Source: Alphaproteobacteria bacterium
GTDB lineage: Bacteria; Pseudomonadota; Alphaproteobacteria; Micavibrionales; Micavibrionaceae
Length of the DNA stretch: 64,000 nucleotides
Direction: 5' to 3'
NCBI GenBank assembly: GCA_002401695.1
Contig: NVTV01000004.1
Coordinates: 1,415-65,414, forward strand
Part shown: in pieces, positions 5,995 through 14,638 of the stretch
Layout of the letters: each line of letters starts with the position of its first letter
Position numbering within the stretch: position 1 is the first letter of the stretch
Notes under the pieces: model-generated
Told to the model about the DNA's origin: nothing
The model's database searches: none
Seen by the model: the letters and a program-made list of their open reading frames with translations, nothing else
Translations under genes and position numbers: made by a program

Positions 5995-8562
5995 GTGACT
6001 GCTATGGCGCGTTCTCGTACAATTAAACGTCCTCGTAAGAAGAAATCATCTTCGTTTCTTCCTGATTCGTTACAGGCCTTTATTGCACGCCGTCTTGTGG
6101 ATAGCATCGCCTTGGCATTTTTTGCAGTTGCAGCCTTTGTTCTGTCTTCTTTGTTGAGTTATAGCAGTAGTGATCCATCATGGAATACGGCTTCAGAAGG
6201 ATCTGATCAGGCCATTACCAATATCGGCGCCGCGCCCGGTGCGTGGGTTTCTGATATTTTATTGCAAACGCTGGGCTTTGGTGCTTTTGTTTTGGCGTTG
6301 GCTTTTGCAATGTGGAGTTACCGGATTTTCAAACGTCAATCCGTGCGTCCGATTATGCTGCGTTTGGCCGCTGTCTTGATGGCGTCTGTTTTGGCATCGG
6401 TTGCTTTGGCGCAAATTCCATCGGGCAGCTGGGCAGTGCACCCTTATCTTGGCAGCAGCGCGGGCGCATTGATTTTTAACAATATTATGTCTGTGACGCA
6501 TTTTCTGCATATTCCGTATATGCATTATGTGATTGGTGTGGTGTGTGGTGTGCTATCTGCCTCTATATTCTTATATGGTGCGGCGTTCAGCCGTTATGAG
6601 ATCGCATCCATGTGGTTCCGCGTTAAGGTTGTTGCCTTTACCGTTGTTGGTTTTGTTGCCTCGGTTGTTCATGGCTTCTTTGGTTGGGTCGCTCATTATA
6701 ATGAGCCTGAATATCAAAGCGAGCCGATGCAGCTTGGTATTATGGAGAAGCTGAAAGCGATGCAAGAAGAACGCATGAACGTGAAAGCGGAGCACCACGC
6801 GGCGATTGCAAAAACCAAAATCCGTAAAGAAGAGAGCGCCTTACAGGCCGAGGCAAAACGTCCACGTGCGAAGGTGGCTCCTGCTGCGCCGGTGGTTGAT
6901 GCGATTGAGGAAACGTTGGCTGCGCCATCCTCTATGTCTTCTATCCCTGTGGTGAAGCCAAAGCAGGCCACGCCAAAACCAAGTGCATCCAAATCAGATT
7001 CATCCCAGCAACGCTTTGCTTTATCCGATGTTGATGCGGAATGGGAATTGCCACCGATCTCTTTGATACAAGACGTTCCTGACGGTGTGGCTTGTCCGAC
7101 ATTGAACGAAGATGCGTTGCGCCGCAATGCAGAGCTGCTTAAGAATGTGCTGGCCGATTTTAATATTAAAGGCGAGATCGTTAGCATTCATCCAGGCCCT
7201 GTTGTGACTTTGTATGAGTTAGAGCCTGCGCCGGGTACGAAAACATCGCGTGTTATTTCTCTGGGTGATGATATTGCACGCTCTATGTCTGCGGTGTCCG
7301 TGCGTTGTGCGGTGGTGCCGGGGCGTAATGTGATCGGGATTGAATTGCCGAACAAGATACGCCAAACGGTGTATATGAAGGAAATGCTGTCCTCGCGCCT
7401 TTACGAGAAAACCAGTGCGAAGCTGCCCCTTATTTTGGGAAAAGATATTGGCGGGCAGCCGATCTTGGCAGACCTTTCTAAAATGCCGCATTTGCTGGTT
7501 GCGGGTACGACCGGATCGGGTAAGTCGGTTGCGGTGAATACGATGATTATGTCGCTGCTCTATCGTTTATCGCCGGAGCAATGCCGCTTTATCATGATTG
7601 ACCCGAAGATGTTGGAGTTGTCGGTTTATGATGATATTCCGCATCTTCTAACCCCTGTGGTGACAGAGCCGGGTAAGGCTGTGGTTGCGTTGAAATGGGC
7701 GGTGCGCGAGATGGAAGATCGCTATCGTAATATGTCGAAACTGGGTGTGCGTAATGTTGATGGTTATAACCGGCGCATTCGTGAAGCACTTAAAAATGAC
7801 GAGCAGATTATGCATAAAGTGCAAACAGGGTTTGAGCCGGATACAGGCAAGCCTGTCTTTGAAGATGTCGCGCTGGAGCTGGCCGAGCTGCCTTATATCG
7901 TGATTATTGTGGATGAATTCGCCGATTTGATGTTGGTTGCAGGTAAAGATGTTGAGAACGCGATACAGCGTTTGGCGCAGATGGCGCGCGCCGCGGGTAT
8001 TCATTTGATTATGGCGACGCAAAGACCATCTGTTGACGTTATTACCGGTGTTATAAAAGCCAACTTCCCGACCCGTATCTCCTTTCAGGTGACCTCGAAA
8101 ATTGATTCGCGGACGATCCTTGGTGAAGGTGGGGCGGAGCAGCTCCTTGGTATGGGGGATATGCTCTATATGGCGCCCGGTGGTCGTATCACGCGGGTTC
8201 ACGGGCCGTTTGTAACGGACGAAGATGTCGGTAAAGCCACAAACTTCCTGCGCGCCCAAGGTAAGCCGAGCTATATTGATGGCATCACAGATGATGGTGA
8301 TTTCGGTGGCTCTGACGTGATGAACGCGATGTTTGGCGGTGCGGATGACGGCGAGAAAAAGATTGATGAGCTGTATGACAAAGCGGTTGCTGTGATTGCA
8401 CGTGAAGGCAAGGTCTCGACCAGTTTCATTCAACGCCACCTGCAAATCGGGTATAACCGTGCGGCGCGTATCGTTGAGGAAATGGAGCGTCAGGGCGTTA
8501 TCTCTGCCGCTAGCTCCACCGGAAAACGCCAGATTTTGATTAGTGATTTTAGTGAAGTTTAG
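5995..8562 (+). CDS. ftsK: DNA translocase FtsK
   Basis: FtsK anchors at the division septum and pumps chromosomal DNA so that the termini are cleared and dimers resolved before cell separation. The 855-residue product has an N-terminal membrane domain with about four segments (residues 35-230), a Pro/Ala/Lys-rich linker (about 250-345), and the RecA-like motor with Walker A GTTGSGKSVAVN at 504-515 and a Walker B region IVIIVDEFADL. The C-terminal winged-helix gamma domain (TSFIQRHLQIGYNRAARIVEEME), which reads polar DNA sequences, is intact. GTG at 5995 follows AGGA by four bases; an ATG at 6004 is the alternative. The promoter region carries sigma-54-like and CtrA-like motifs. Confidence 0.95.
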   Translation: MTAMARSRTIKRPRKKKSSSFLPDSLQAFIARRLVDSIALAFFAVAAFVLSSLLSYSSSDPSWNTASEGSDQAITNIGAAPGAWVSDILLQTLGFGAFVLALAFAMWSYRIFKRQSVRPIMLRLAAVLMASVLASVALAQIPSGSWAVHPYLGSSAGALIFNNIMSVTHFLHIPYMHYVIGVVCGVLSASIFLYGAAFSRYEIASMWFRVKVVAFTVVGFVASVVHGFFGWVAHYNEPEYQSEPMQLGIMEKLKAMQEERMNVKAEHHAAIAKTKIRKEESALQAEAKRPRAKVAPAAPVVDAIEETLAAPSSMSSIPVVKPKQATPKPSASKSDSSQQRFALSDVDAEWELPPISLIQDVPDGVACPTLNEDALRRNAELLKNVLADFNIKGEIVSIHPGPVVTLYELEPAPGTKTSRVISLGDDIARSMSAVSVRCAVVPGRNVIGIELPNKIRQTVYMKEMLSSRLYEKTSAKLPLILGKDIGGQPILADLSKMPHLLVAGTTGSGKSVAVNTMIMSLLYRLSPEQCRFIMIDPKMLELSVYDDIPHLLTPVVTEPGKAVVALKWAVREMEDRYRNMSKLGVRNVDGYNRRIREALKNDEQIMHKVQTGFEPDTGKPVFEDVALELAELPYIVIIVDEFADLMLVAGKDVENAIQRLAQMARAAGIHLIMATQRPSVDVITGVIKANFPTRISFQVTSKIDSRTILGEGGAEQLLGMGDMLYMAPGGRITRVHGPFVTDEDVGKATNFLRAQGKPSYIDGITDDGDFGGSDVMNAMFGGADDGEKKIDELYDKAVAVIAREGKVSTSFIQRHLQIGYNRAARIVEEMERQGVISAASSTGKRQILISDFSEV

Positions 8563-8602
8563 TTAAGTATTGCGTGTGTATGGTTTGTTGGGAATGCTAG
8601 CC

Positions 8603-8782
8603 CTATCCTAATTCACTCACCGTAACAATATTGATTTCACCATCATATAGCTCGTCATTGATTTGTTTGGCAATTCTTTGTTCATTTCCATCATTCACAA
8701 GAACGGTTTCGCTGTTAGGGGCATTATATGCTGACTTCAGTAAGTCTTCTAAAATTCTTTGTTTTGTTATCTTTTCTATCAT
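8603..8782 (-). CDS. Small hypothetical protein (59 residues)
   Basis: A short open frame on the minus strand runs from ATG at 8780-8782 to TAG at 8603-8605. The product begins MIEKITKQRILEDLLKSAY and ends with an acidic stretch, EINIVTVSELG. It looks like a plausible small cytosolic protein with a helical N-terminus. A weak GGTGA lies upstream. It fills most of the left half of the 441-base gap between ftsK and lolA. No family is recognised and coding status rests on frame length and composition only. Confidence 0.4.
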   Translation of the reverse strand: MIEKITKQRILEDLLKSAYNAPNSETVLVNDGNEQRIAKQINDELYDGEINIVTVSELG

Positions 8783-9003
8783 GCCATTTCACCCGCGCGT
8801 TTCTTGTATCTTAATGAATGGGTATATTGAATGATTATTGCAATTATGCCAATAGTTATGCATGGCTTTAAGTGTGATAAATTTTATTTATTATGTTTAG
8901 AAGGTTTTCCGCAATCATAAACGTATAAAATGACGTAACGCTTTGCGCATATGCGCGAAGTTGTTATTGTAGTTCTATAACGTAGATAAAGTGGAAATAG
9001 ACA
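8783..9003 (+). promoter_or_regulatory. Region upstream of lolA with a 12-bp palindrome
   Basis: The stretch is A+T-rich and holds no convincing open frame. A perfect palindrome, GCGCATATGCGC, lies at 8945-8956, about 48 bases before the lolA start, a position suited to a regulator site. No hairpin with a T-run closes ftsK, so lolA may also receive read-through. Confidence 0.3.
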
Positions 9004-9633
9004 ATGAAATATGTGATGCAATTTATTGTGTGCTTGGCTGTTATGGCTGTACCTTTGGCCTCTGTCGCGGCGGATAAGCAAGTCGATACCAAGGCGATTG
9101 ATCGCGCGGAAAAATACCTTCAGGATATGAAAACAGCGCAAGCGCGTTTCGTGCAGACCACACATAACGGGACGCAGCTTGTCGGTACATTTTATTTGCA
9201 ACGTCCGGGGAAACTGCGTTTTGAGTATGATCCGCCGATGGAAGATTTTATCGTCGCGGATGGTGTGTTCATTTATTTCTATGATGCCGTATTGGAGGAG
9301 CAAACAAATGCGCCGATCCAATCAACGCTGGCTAATTTCTTTTTGCGCAAGAATTTTTCGTTTGATGATGACTTGATGGTCAAAGAAGCAAAATATGCGG
9401 GTGGTCTATTACAGATCAAGGTGGTGCAGGCCGATGATCAGGACGCCGGATCGATTATCTTTGCGTTTGGTGAAAAACCATTTGAGCTTAAAAAATGGCG
9501 AATCATTGATGGGCAGGGCATGATTACCGAGGTTGAGTTATTCTATCTCAAAACGGGTATGAAGCATGATCCCGACTTGTTTGTGTATGCGGATCCGAAC
9601 AGAATAGACGGGAAGCCAATCTATAATGACTGA
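9004..9633 (+). CDS. lolA: Outer-membrane lipoprotein carrier protein LolA
   Basis: LolA shuttles lipoproteins through the periplasm from the LolCDE transporter to the outer membrane. The 209-residue precursor has a clear signal peptide, cleaved after about residue 23 (VAA-DK), and the LolA beta-barrel pattern, with KTAQARFVQ, the segment GTFYLQRPGKLRFEYDPP and DGVFIYFYD. Downstream of ftsK is a common place for lolA in alphaproteobacteria. It overlaps recR by eight bases, so the two are likely co-translated. Confidence 0.9.
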   Translation: MKYVMQFIVCLAVMAVPLASVAADKQVDTKAIDRAEKYLQDMKTAQARFVQTTHNGTQLVGTFYLQRPGKLRFEYDPPMEDFIVADGVFIYFYDAVLEEQTNAPIQSTLANFFLRKNFSFDDDLMVKEAKYAGGLLQIKVVQADDQDAGSIIFAFGEKPFELKKWRIIDGQGMITEVELFYLKTGMKHDPDLFVYADPNRIDGKPIYND

Positions 9634-10219
9634 AGGGCCTCTGGAGCATCTTATTCGCCTGTTGGGCGGCTTGCCGGGGTTGGGTAATCGCTCGGCGCGG
9701 CGCATTGCGCTGCATTTATTGTCTAAGCGCGGGGCATTGATGATGCCGCTGGCTAATGCTTTATCGGATGCGGCGCAAAATGTGAAAAATTGTAGTGTAT
9801 GCGGCAATCTGGATATGGGTGATCCCTGTGCAATTTGTCAAAGTCCGAAGCGTAATGATACGCAAATATGTGTGGTTGCGCAGGTCAGTGATGTTTGGGC
9901 GATTGAGCGTACGGGCGAATTTTCGGGGCGTTATCATGTGTTGGGTGGGTTGTTATCCGCGCTGGATGGTATCGGGCCGGATGATTTACGGATTTATAAG
10001 CTGGTTGATCGTGTAAAAGATGGTGCTGGCGTTTTAGAAGAGGTTATTTTGGCCTTGAGCGCCACAGTAGATGGGCAATCAACCGCGCATTATATCTCTG
10101 ATCATATTAGCCCGCTGGGGGTTAAAGTATCGCATCTTGCGCACGGTGTACCGGTGGGCGGGGAGCTGGATTATCTTGATGACGGGACGATTATCACGGC
10201 TCTTCGATCAAGATCTTGA
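9626..10219 (+). CDS. recR: Recombination protein RecR
   Basis: RecR acts with RecF and RecO to load RecA onto SSB-coated gaps. The 197-residue product has the helix-hairpin-helix (GLPGLGNRSARRIALHLL, about residues 11-28), a four-Cys zinc site (CSVCGN...CAICQ), the Toprim domain and a C-terminal GG motif region (HGVPVGGELDYLDDGTI). All zinc cysteines are present. The usual partner is dnaX and the nucleoid protein YbaB; instead it follows lolA with an 8-base overlap, an unusual pairing. Confidence 0.93.
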   Translation: MTEGPLEHLIRLLGGLPGLGNRSARRIALHLLSKRGALMMPLANALSDAAQNVKNCSVCGNLDMGDPCAICQSPKRNDTQICVVAQVSDVWAIERTGEFSGRYHVLGGLLSALDGIGPDDLRIYKLVDRVKDGAGVLEEVILALSATVDGQSTAHYISDHISPLGVKVSHLAHGVPVGGELDYLDDGTIITALRSRS

Positions 10220-10224
10220 TGTCG

Positions 10225-10262
10225 TTATGTGAGGCGCTGCGATTAGCACAGGCCTCACATAA
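10225..10262. terminator. Long perfect hairpin between convergent genes
   Basis: TTATGTGAGGC (10225-10235) and GCCTCACATAA (10252-10262) are exact 11-bp complements enclosing 16 bases that contain GCT...AGC. It sits between the recR stop and the stop of the minus-strand gene at 10268. There is no immediate T-run on either strand, so it may be a bidirectional terminator or RNA-stabilising element. Confidence 0.5.
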
Positions 10263-10267
10263 ATCTG

Positions 10268-10603
10268 TTATTCTTTTTCGGAAATATGAAGCGTTCCGTC
10301 GCTGCTGACTTGCAGGACTGCGGCGTGCGTGTAATGCGCGCTGTGATCGCCGCCAATGGCTACATCATAATAGATGCCTGCGGGAAAGAAATGATCGCTG
10401 GTTGTTGCCGTGATTGAGCTGTTACCAAAGGCGATATAGACGGGCGCGTCTGTGTAGAGGCTGACGACGCGTGTTTCTGTGCTAAATGGTGCGGCGTTAC
10501 GCGTTGATGATGCACCGACAGTAATATTGTGCGCACCACCTGATTTTAGGCGTAATGCGGGGATTGGGTTATCGTTTTGGTCTTGTGGTAATAAAGTTGT
10601 CAT
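10268..10603 (-). CDS. Hypothetical protein, phage-structural-like composition
   Basis: The product has 111 residues without signal peptide or membrane segment. It is Ala/Thr/Ser-rich and probably all-beta, with PALRLKSGGAHNITVG, TRVVSLYTDAPVYIAFG and the segment SDHFFPAGIYYDVAIGG. Proteins of this look occur as small accessory structural proteins near phage tail genes, but no phage gene is near. It lies alone downstream of a minus-strand terminator at 10625, so it needs its own promoter. The assignment stays open. Confidence 0.55.
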   Translation of the reverse strand: MTTLLPQDQNDNPIPALRLKSGGAHNITVGASSTRNAAPFSTETRVVSLYTDAPVYIAFGNSSITATTSDHFFPAGIYYDVAIGGDHSAHYTHAAVLQVSSDGTLHISEKE

Positions 10604-10624
10604 ATCTTTTGATCTCCTTTAACA

Positions 10625-10653
10625 AAAATAAAAAACCCCGCAAAAGAGCGAGG
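10625..10653 (-). terminator. Intrinsic terminator of the polysaccharide-export operon
   Basis: Read on the minus strand, CCTCGC (10653-10648) pairs with GCGGGG (10641-10636, one G-T pair) around a six-base loop, followed by TTTTTTATTTTT. It stands 75 bases after the last gene of the minus-strand cluster. Confidence 0.7.
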
Positions 10654-10727
10654 TATAAAAGATGGTTTTCGGGTGTTTGTGAGAATAATATAGGATTATT
10701 TTCTTAACATGTCAAGGGATGTTGTTT

Positions 10728-11600
10728 TTACTCGCATTGATACAGGGCATAAACTTTGCGTGTATGGGAATATGATCTGATCCAAAAGACGGAAAATAAG
10801 CTCCACCCTGATATCCAAAGAGCGATGTTTTGTGATGTTTGTTCAAAGGTAACGCCGCAAATCACAAGCAGGCTGATCAGGATAAGACCGATGCAGGCAT
10901 TGATGCTGTAACTCAGGCCGTATGTGCAGGAATAGAGCAGTATGACTGCGCTGTAGAGGATAAGGGCGGCAAGCAGAGGCGTGGAGGCGTCGTTGCTGTA
11001 GGATACTAAGTTCGACAAGGTTAGGGCATTGTAAATATGATGTGTTGCCGTGCCGCTGATCGTGAAGAGGGCTAATCCGAAGAGGAGGCTGCACACTACG
11101 ATAAGAAGTTTCGAGGCTTTATTGCTGTAGGCGTAGGTTTGCCCCGCCCAGAACGCTGCGCCGATCATAAAGAAGATGGATAGGTTTTGAACAAGTATAT
11201 CCATGGGCATTGCGTATTTAGAGAGATAAAGGTGATACGCGACATAGGCCAGCCCCAGTACGAACCATAGGCTGGTGCGTTCATGTGTTGCGTTCATGGC
11301 GAATAGGCCGCGGCTCATATGGTTTTGGCCGCTCATACGGTGCATTAAATCATGCGGCAGGGCAGAGCTTTTCTTGTTGGTGTTTTTGGATGCGCCGCCT
11401 GTTTTTGCGAAGGGGGCGAAGCGCTCGCTGACTTCATAGAGCGAAAGTGTGCGCATAAATACAAAACCACCCCACAAAATTGAGAGAATGCCGATTTGCT
11501 GTGTGTTGGATTCGAGGAACAGAAACGTTAATACGCTGAGCGTGATAAGGCTCAGATATAGAAATAATCCCGGATGCTTTGATTTATAGTAGGAGATCAC
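10728..11600 (-). CDS. Polytopic membrane protein of the polysaccharide-export cluster
   Basis: The 290-residue product has roughly eight hydrophobic segments, beginning with residues 13-50, then about 110-130, 135-155, 163-185, 205-225, 228-250 and 255-275. The long loop between the second and third is polar and basic (SKNTNKKSSALPHDLMHRM). No O-antigen ligase, flippase or acyltransferase signature can be seen. It follows the 85-residue gene by five bases and so belongs to the same transcript as the Wza- and Wzc-like genes. A role in polymer assembly or export is inferred from context only. Confidence 0.6.
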   Translation of the reverse strand: MISYYKSKHPGLFLYLSLITLSVLTFLFLESNTQQIGILSILWGGFVFMRTLSLYEVSERFAPFAKTGGASKNTNKKSSALPHDLMHRMSGQNHMSRGLFAMNATHERTSLWFVLGLAYVAYHLYLSKYAMPMDILVQNLSIFFMIGAAFWAGQTYAYSNKASKLLIVVCSLLFGLALFTISGTATHHIYNALTLSNLVSYSNDASTPLLAALILYSAVILLYSCTYGLSYSINACIGLILISLLVICGVTFEQTSQNIALWISGWSLFSVFWIRSYSHTRKVYALYQCE

Positions 11601-11605
11601 TTTGA

Positions 11606-11863
11606 TTAATCCGTTGGCGTAATGCGTGTGTTCATACTGGCGAGCTTTAGATCGTTTTTTAAATTCTCGGATAAAAAGTCGGTGTTATTGATGTTCTTAA
11701 AAGCGAATGTTTTGTGGGTTAGCTGCGCGCTTTGAATCGGTTGCACATCATCGGAGCCTTGTCCCGTTATGAGAAAAAAGCCTAGGGTGATTTGGATGCA
11801 AGAAAACAAAGCAATGGAAAGCAATGTGTTGCGCCGCGCAGAAATGGAGTCTCTGATTCGCAT
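11606..11863 (-). CDS. Small membrane-anchored hypothetical protein
   Basis: The product has 85 residues with one hydrophobic segment (about residues 14-33, LLSIALFSCIQITLGFFLI) after a basic N-terminus, so it is probably anchored with its polar C-terminal part in the periplasm. No family is recognised. It lies 21 bases after the Wzc-like gene and five before the polytopic membrane protein, within one apparent operon. Confidence 0.5.
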   Translation of the reverse strand: MRIRDSISARRNTLLSIALFSCIQITLGFFLITGQGSDDVQPIQSAQLTHKTFAFKNINNTDFLSENLKNDLKLASMNTRITPTD

Positions 11864-11884
11864 GGCTTCTATAATATTGGATTT

Positions 11885-13876
11885 TTAGACCGTGGGACAC
11901 TCTTTATAGTTGCTATAGTCGCTGATCGCGTTTCCATAGCCGAATTGTACGTGCTTTTTAAGGTCAATATTGCTGAGAACCGTTGCAATGCGTGCGTTTC
12001 CAAATTGGGTGAATTGTGAAATCCCATTGTGGACAACTTCGCGCGGTGTCTTGTTCCACAGCACAACATAGAGAAGTTGATCGGATAATTTCTCTAATGC
12101 ACGGGCATCTGATGCGGCCATGCAGGCGGGCGAGTCTATGATAATAAGGTCGTAAGCTTTACGTAGAGAGCGCACGAGTTGCTCCATTTTATCAGAGGAA
12201 ATCAGGTCAAGCGCGCTGTTTGGAACGGATCTGCCATAAATAATGTGTAGGCCGGAGGCATCATTTGTATTGATGATTTCTTCCAACTTGTTATGGCCGC
12301 CCAGATATTCGACCAGAGATAATGTGTTTTGTTGTCCGAAATTCTTGTGGATGCTGGGGCGGCGCAAATCAGCATCAATCAGGATAACGCGCTCTCCCGA
12401 TTTTGCGGCCAGCCGTGCCATCCATGAGGATAGGGTTGTTTTGCCTTCGTTGGGAAAGGATGAGGTGATGGTGATGACTTTGCTGTCTTGGGTGGTGGCA
12501 CTTTTATCGGCATCGGCGCGCAGTTTTAAGACAAGGCGCAGGGCGCGCACCGCTTCGGCTATGGAAGAGGCTGGGTGATCCATAACATAGTCGGCGAAGT
12601 TTTTGTCTTTGTCTTTCTTTGCTTTGGGGATGAGGGCGTAGCAAGGGAAGTTCAAATATTCTTCTAGTTGCTTGCCGCTTAGGAAGGTATTGCGGCTTTT
12701 TTCGATTAGTAGAGTTATCAATGCGCTGAATATCAACGACAATAGTGTTCCGAGCAGTAATATTCTTCCTTTATCTGGGAAGGACGGGGCGTATGGAGTG
12801 CTTGCGCGTCTTAAGATGGCTGCTGCTGCATCGATTGGCTTTGCTTTATAAAGGTCTTCGTATTCTGTATAGAGCTTTAATGCGTGTTGGGCTTGCGCTT
12901 TAAGTAGATTGAATTCGTTTTGCATTTTTGCCGTATAGCCGGATGATGGCGCAATTTGAGCCTGTTCCAGTGTTTTGAATTGTGCCAAAGCAAGGCCATA
13001 CTGTGATTTGATGGCGGTCATAATCGCGTATTTTTCGTGGTTGATTTTCGTATTAATTGCTGAGAATTGCGCGGTAAGCTCTATGATTTTCGGGTGTTTC
13101 GGGCCGTAGCGATAGGAAAGCGTTTTTAGCTTCTGTTCTACTTGTATGCGCTCTAAATTGAGTTTTTGAATTGTTTTTGAATTCAGGATGTCCGGTGATT
13201 TGTGGTTCAATATAAGTGTGCCACTTGGATCCATAAAAGGATCGAGTCTTATTTTTGTTTGCGTGTATTTAAGTTTTGCTTTTTTGTATTCGTTGCTTGG
13301 CTCGACGTTGTACTTATCTTGGTCAGCGTGGTTCTTGAAGTTTTCAAGGGTATCGAGCGCCGTTTCCACGTTTCTTTGAAGTCGTGTGAGGGTTTTTATA
13401 TTTTCAGGATCGTGGGTGCTTTGTAAGGGTTGGTCATCAATGTAATGATCTATGATTTTATTCAAAATTCTGGCGGCGAGGTAGGGGCTGTGGTGGCTAT
13501 ATTCTAAATCCAGAAGGTATGAGTTAGGTACGGATATTGCCGAGAAATTCTTGCGGAACCGCGTGACGATTGGTTCTATCTTTGTGGTTGTCAGGTGATT
13601 TGATAGGTTTTCAATCCCGATATCACGAATAACTGCCTGTGCAATACGCGGAGAGCCGATAAAGGCTTGCTGTGTTTTGATGAAAGTCGCGTTTTGCCCT
13701 TCGAAAACAAGTTGCGCGTTGGCGGTGTAAACGGGCTCCAGTTTCTGCGCTATAAAGGCCGAGAGCGAAAATCCTAAAAATGTGATGCCCAAGACCAGCA
13801 TTCTCCGCCGACGCAGAAGATGGGTGATATTTTGCAATGTGCTGGTTGTGTGTATTTTATTAACGTCTTGTTTCAT
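11885..13876 (-). CDS. Wzc-like polysaccharide co-polymerase with bacterial tyrosine kinase domain
   Basis: The protein spans the inner membrane and controls chain length and export of surface polysaccharide through cycles of tyrosine phosphorylation. An N-terminal Wzz domain has membrane segments at about residues 28-48 and 375-395 and a long coiled-coil periplasmic part between. The cytosolic BY-kinase domain has Walker A SSFPNEGKTTL, Walker A' VILIDADLRRPS and Walker B LIIIDSPA. A short C-terminal tail carries three tyrosines (FGYGNAISDYSNY), fewer than typical Wzc. The ATG at 13876 gives 663 residues; a TTG at 13894 is the alternative. The Wza-like gene lies immediately upstream. Confidence 0.85.
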   Translation of the reverse strand: MKQDVNKIHTTSTLQNITHLLRRRRMLVLGITFLGFSLSAFIAQKLEPVYTANAQLVFEGQNATFIKTQQAFIGSPRIAQAVIRDIGIENLSNHLTTTKIEPIVTRFRKNFSAISVPNSYLLDLEYSHHSPYLAARILNKIIDHYIDDQPLQSTHDPENIKTLTRLQRNVETALDTLENFKNHADQDKYNVEPSNEYKKAKLKYTQTKIRLDPFMDPSGTLILNHKSPDILNSKTIQKLNLERIQVEQKLKTLSYRYGPKHPKIIELTAQFSAINTKINHEKYAIMTAIKSQYGLALAQFKTLEQAQIAPSSGYTAKMQNEFNLLKAQAQHALKLYTEYEDLYKAKPIDAAAAILRRASTPYAPSFPDKGRILLLGTLLSLIFSALITLLIEKSRNTFLSGKQLEEYLNFPCYALIPKAKKDKDKNFADYVMDHPASSIAEAVRALRLVLKLRADADKSATTQDSKVITITSSFPNEGKTTLSSWMARLAAKSGERVILIDADLRRPSIHKNFGQQNTLSLVEYLGGHNKLEEIINTNDASGLHIIYGRSVPNSALDLISSDKMEQLVRSLRKAYDLIIIDSPACMAASDARALEKLSDQLLYVVLWNKTPREVVHNGISQFTQFGNARIATVLSNIDLKKHVQFGYGNAISDYSNYKECPTV

Positions 13877-13895
13877 GCAGCTATCGTATTTCAAA

Positions 13896-14480
13896 TTAGA
13901 AAAAACGCTCCTTTACGATAATGATGTCACCGGAGAGGAGTGTTGCCTTTGGAGGGTTATTTTTGGTGTGGTGTTTTTGTTTGCCCTTATTTCGCATAAT
14001 TTCGAATTCTTCTTTATTGGCGCGATATGTAAATCCGCCTGCGAGCGCAACAGCATTAAGCAGGTTTAAATTATCTTCGGGTATGGTATAGCGTCCGGGA
14101 TTTTTAACTTCTCCCAGTATGTAAAAACTTCTGATTTGTAGTGGTGTCTCGGATGTGCTGCGGACGGAAATAACAGGATTCAGAATGTAGCCGTCTTGTA
14201 AGTATTTGGTTAAAAACATTTCAATTTTTGATGGTCTGAGACCCGCGACATGAACCTTGCCGAGCAGGGGCATAAGGATCATTCCTGCGTCATCTATTTC
14301 ATAGTTTTGTGTTAAATCATCTTCATTTAGTACAGTAATGTGGATTTTTTCACCTGTGGAGAAAATATGGTCTTTACTGTTCTGTAAATCGGCCTCATGC
14401 GCAAGGGCATGGCAAGCGGGAAAGCTGGCCAAGGTAAGGAATAACAGGATATTTCTTACGTCTAACGTTTTGAAAAACAT
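13896..14480 (-). CDS. Wza-type polysaccharide export protein
   Basis: This is a periplasmic or outer-membrane protein for export of capsule or exopolysaccharide. The 194-residue precursor has a signal peptide (about residues 1-27) with a Cys at 23 (FPACHA) that does not form a clear lipobox, a polysaccharide-export domain (GEKIHITVLNEDDL through the PLLGKVHVAGL region), and one SLBB-type domain (YILGEVKNPGRYTIPE). It is much shorter than Wza (about 380 residues) and lacks the C-terminal membrane-spanning helix region, so it resembles the short exporters paired with separate porins. It is the first gene of the minus-strand cluster. Confidence 0.82.
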   Translation of the reverse strand: MFFKTLDVRNILLFLTLASFPACHALAHEADLQNSKDHIFSTGEKIHITVLNEDDLTQNYEIDDAGMILMPLLGKVHVAGLRPSKIEMFLTKYLQDGYILNPVISVRSTSETPLQIRSFYILGEVKNPGRYTIPEDNLNLLNAVALAGGFTYRANKEEFEIMRNKGKQKHHTKNNPPKATLLSGDIIIVKERFF

Positions 14481-14638
14481 TGATTTTCACTAAAATACAC
14501 AGGGGTTATGATCAGAATATAATACGCGCATCATACTCTTTTTATCCACAGGGGGCAAGGGTGTGTATAAGTAAAAACCGTTTCGTTTTTTACGGTGAAA
14601 AACCAATTAAGATACGCTCTGGCCTGTATTTGGGAAAA

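Noticed and set aside
7648..8445. A 265-codon open frame on the minus strand inside ftsK
   Set aside because: It is antisense to the conserved FtsK motor domain, its product has no recognisable pattern, and similar long antisense frames occur under other genes here (for example 271-669 and 6714-7187).
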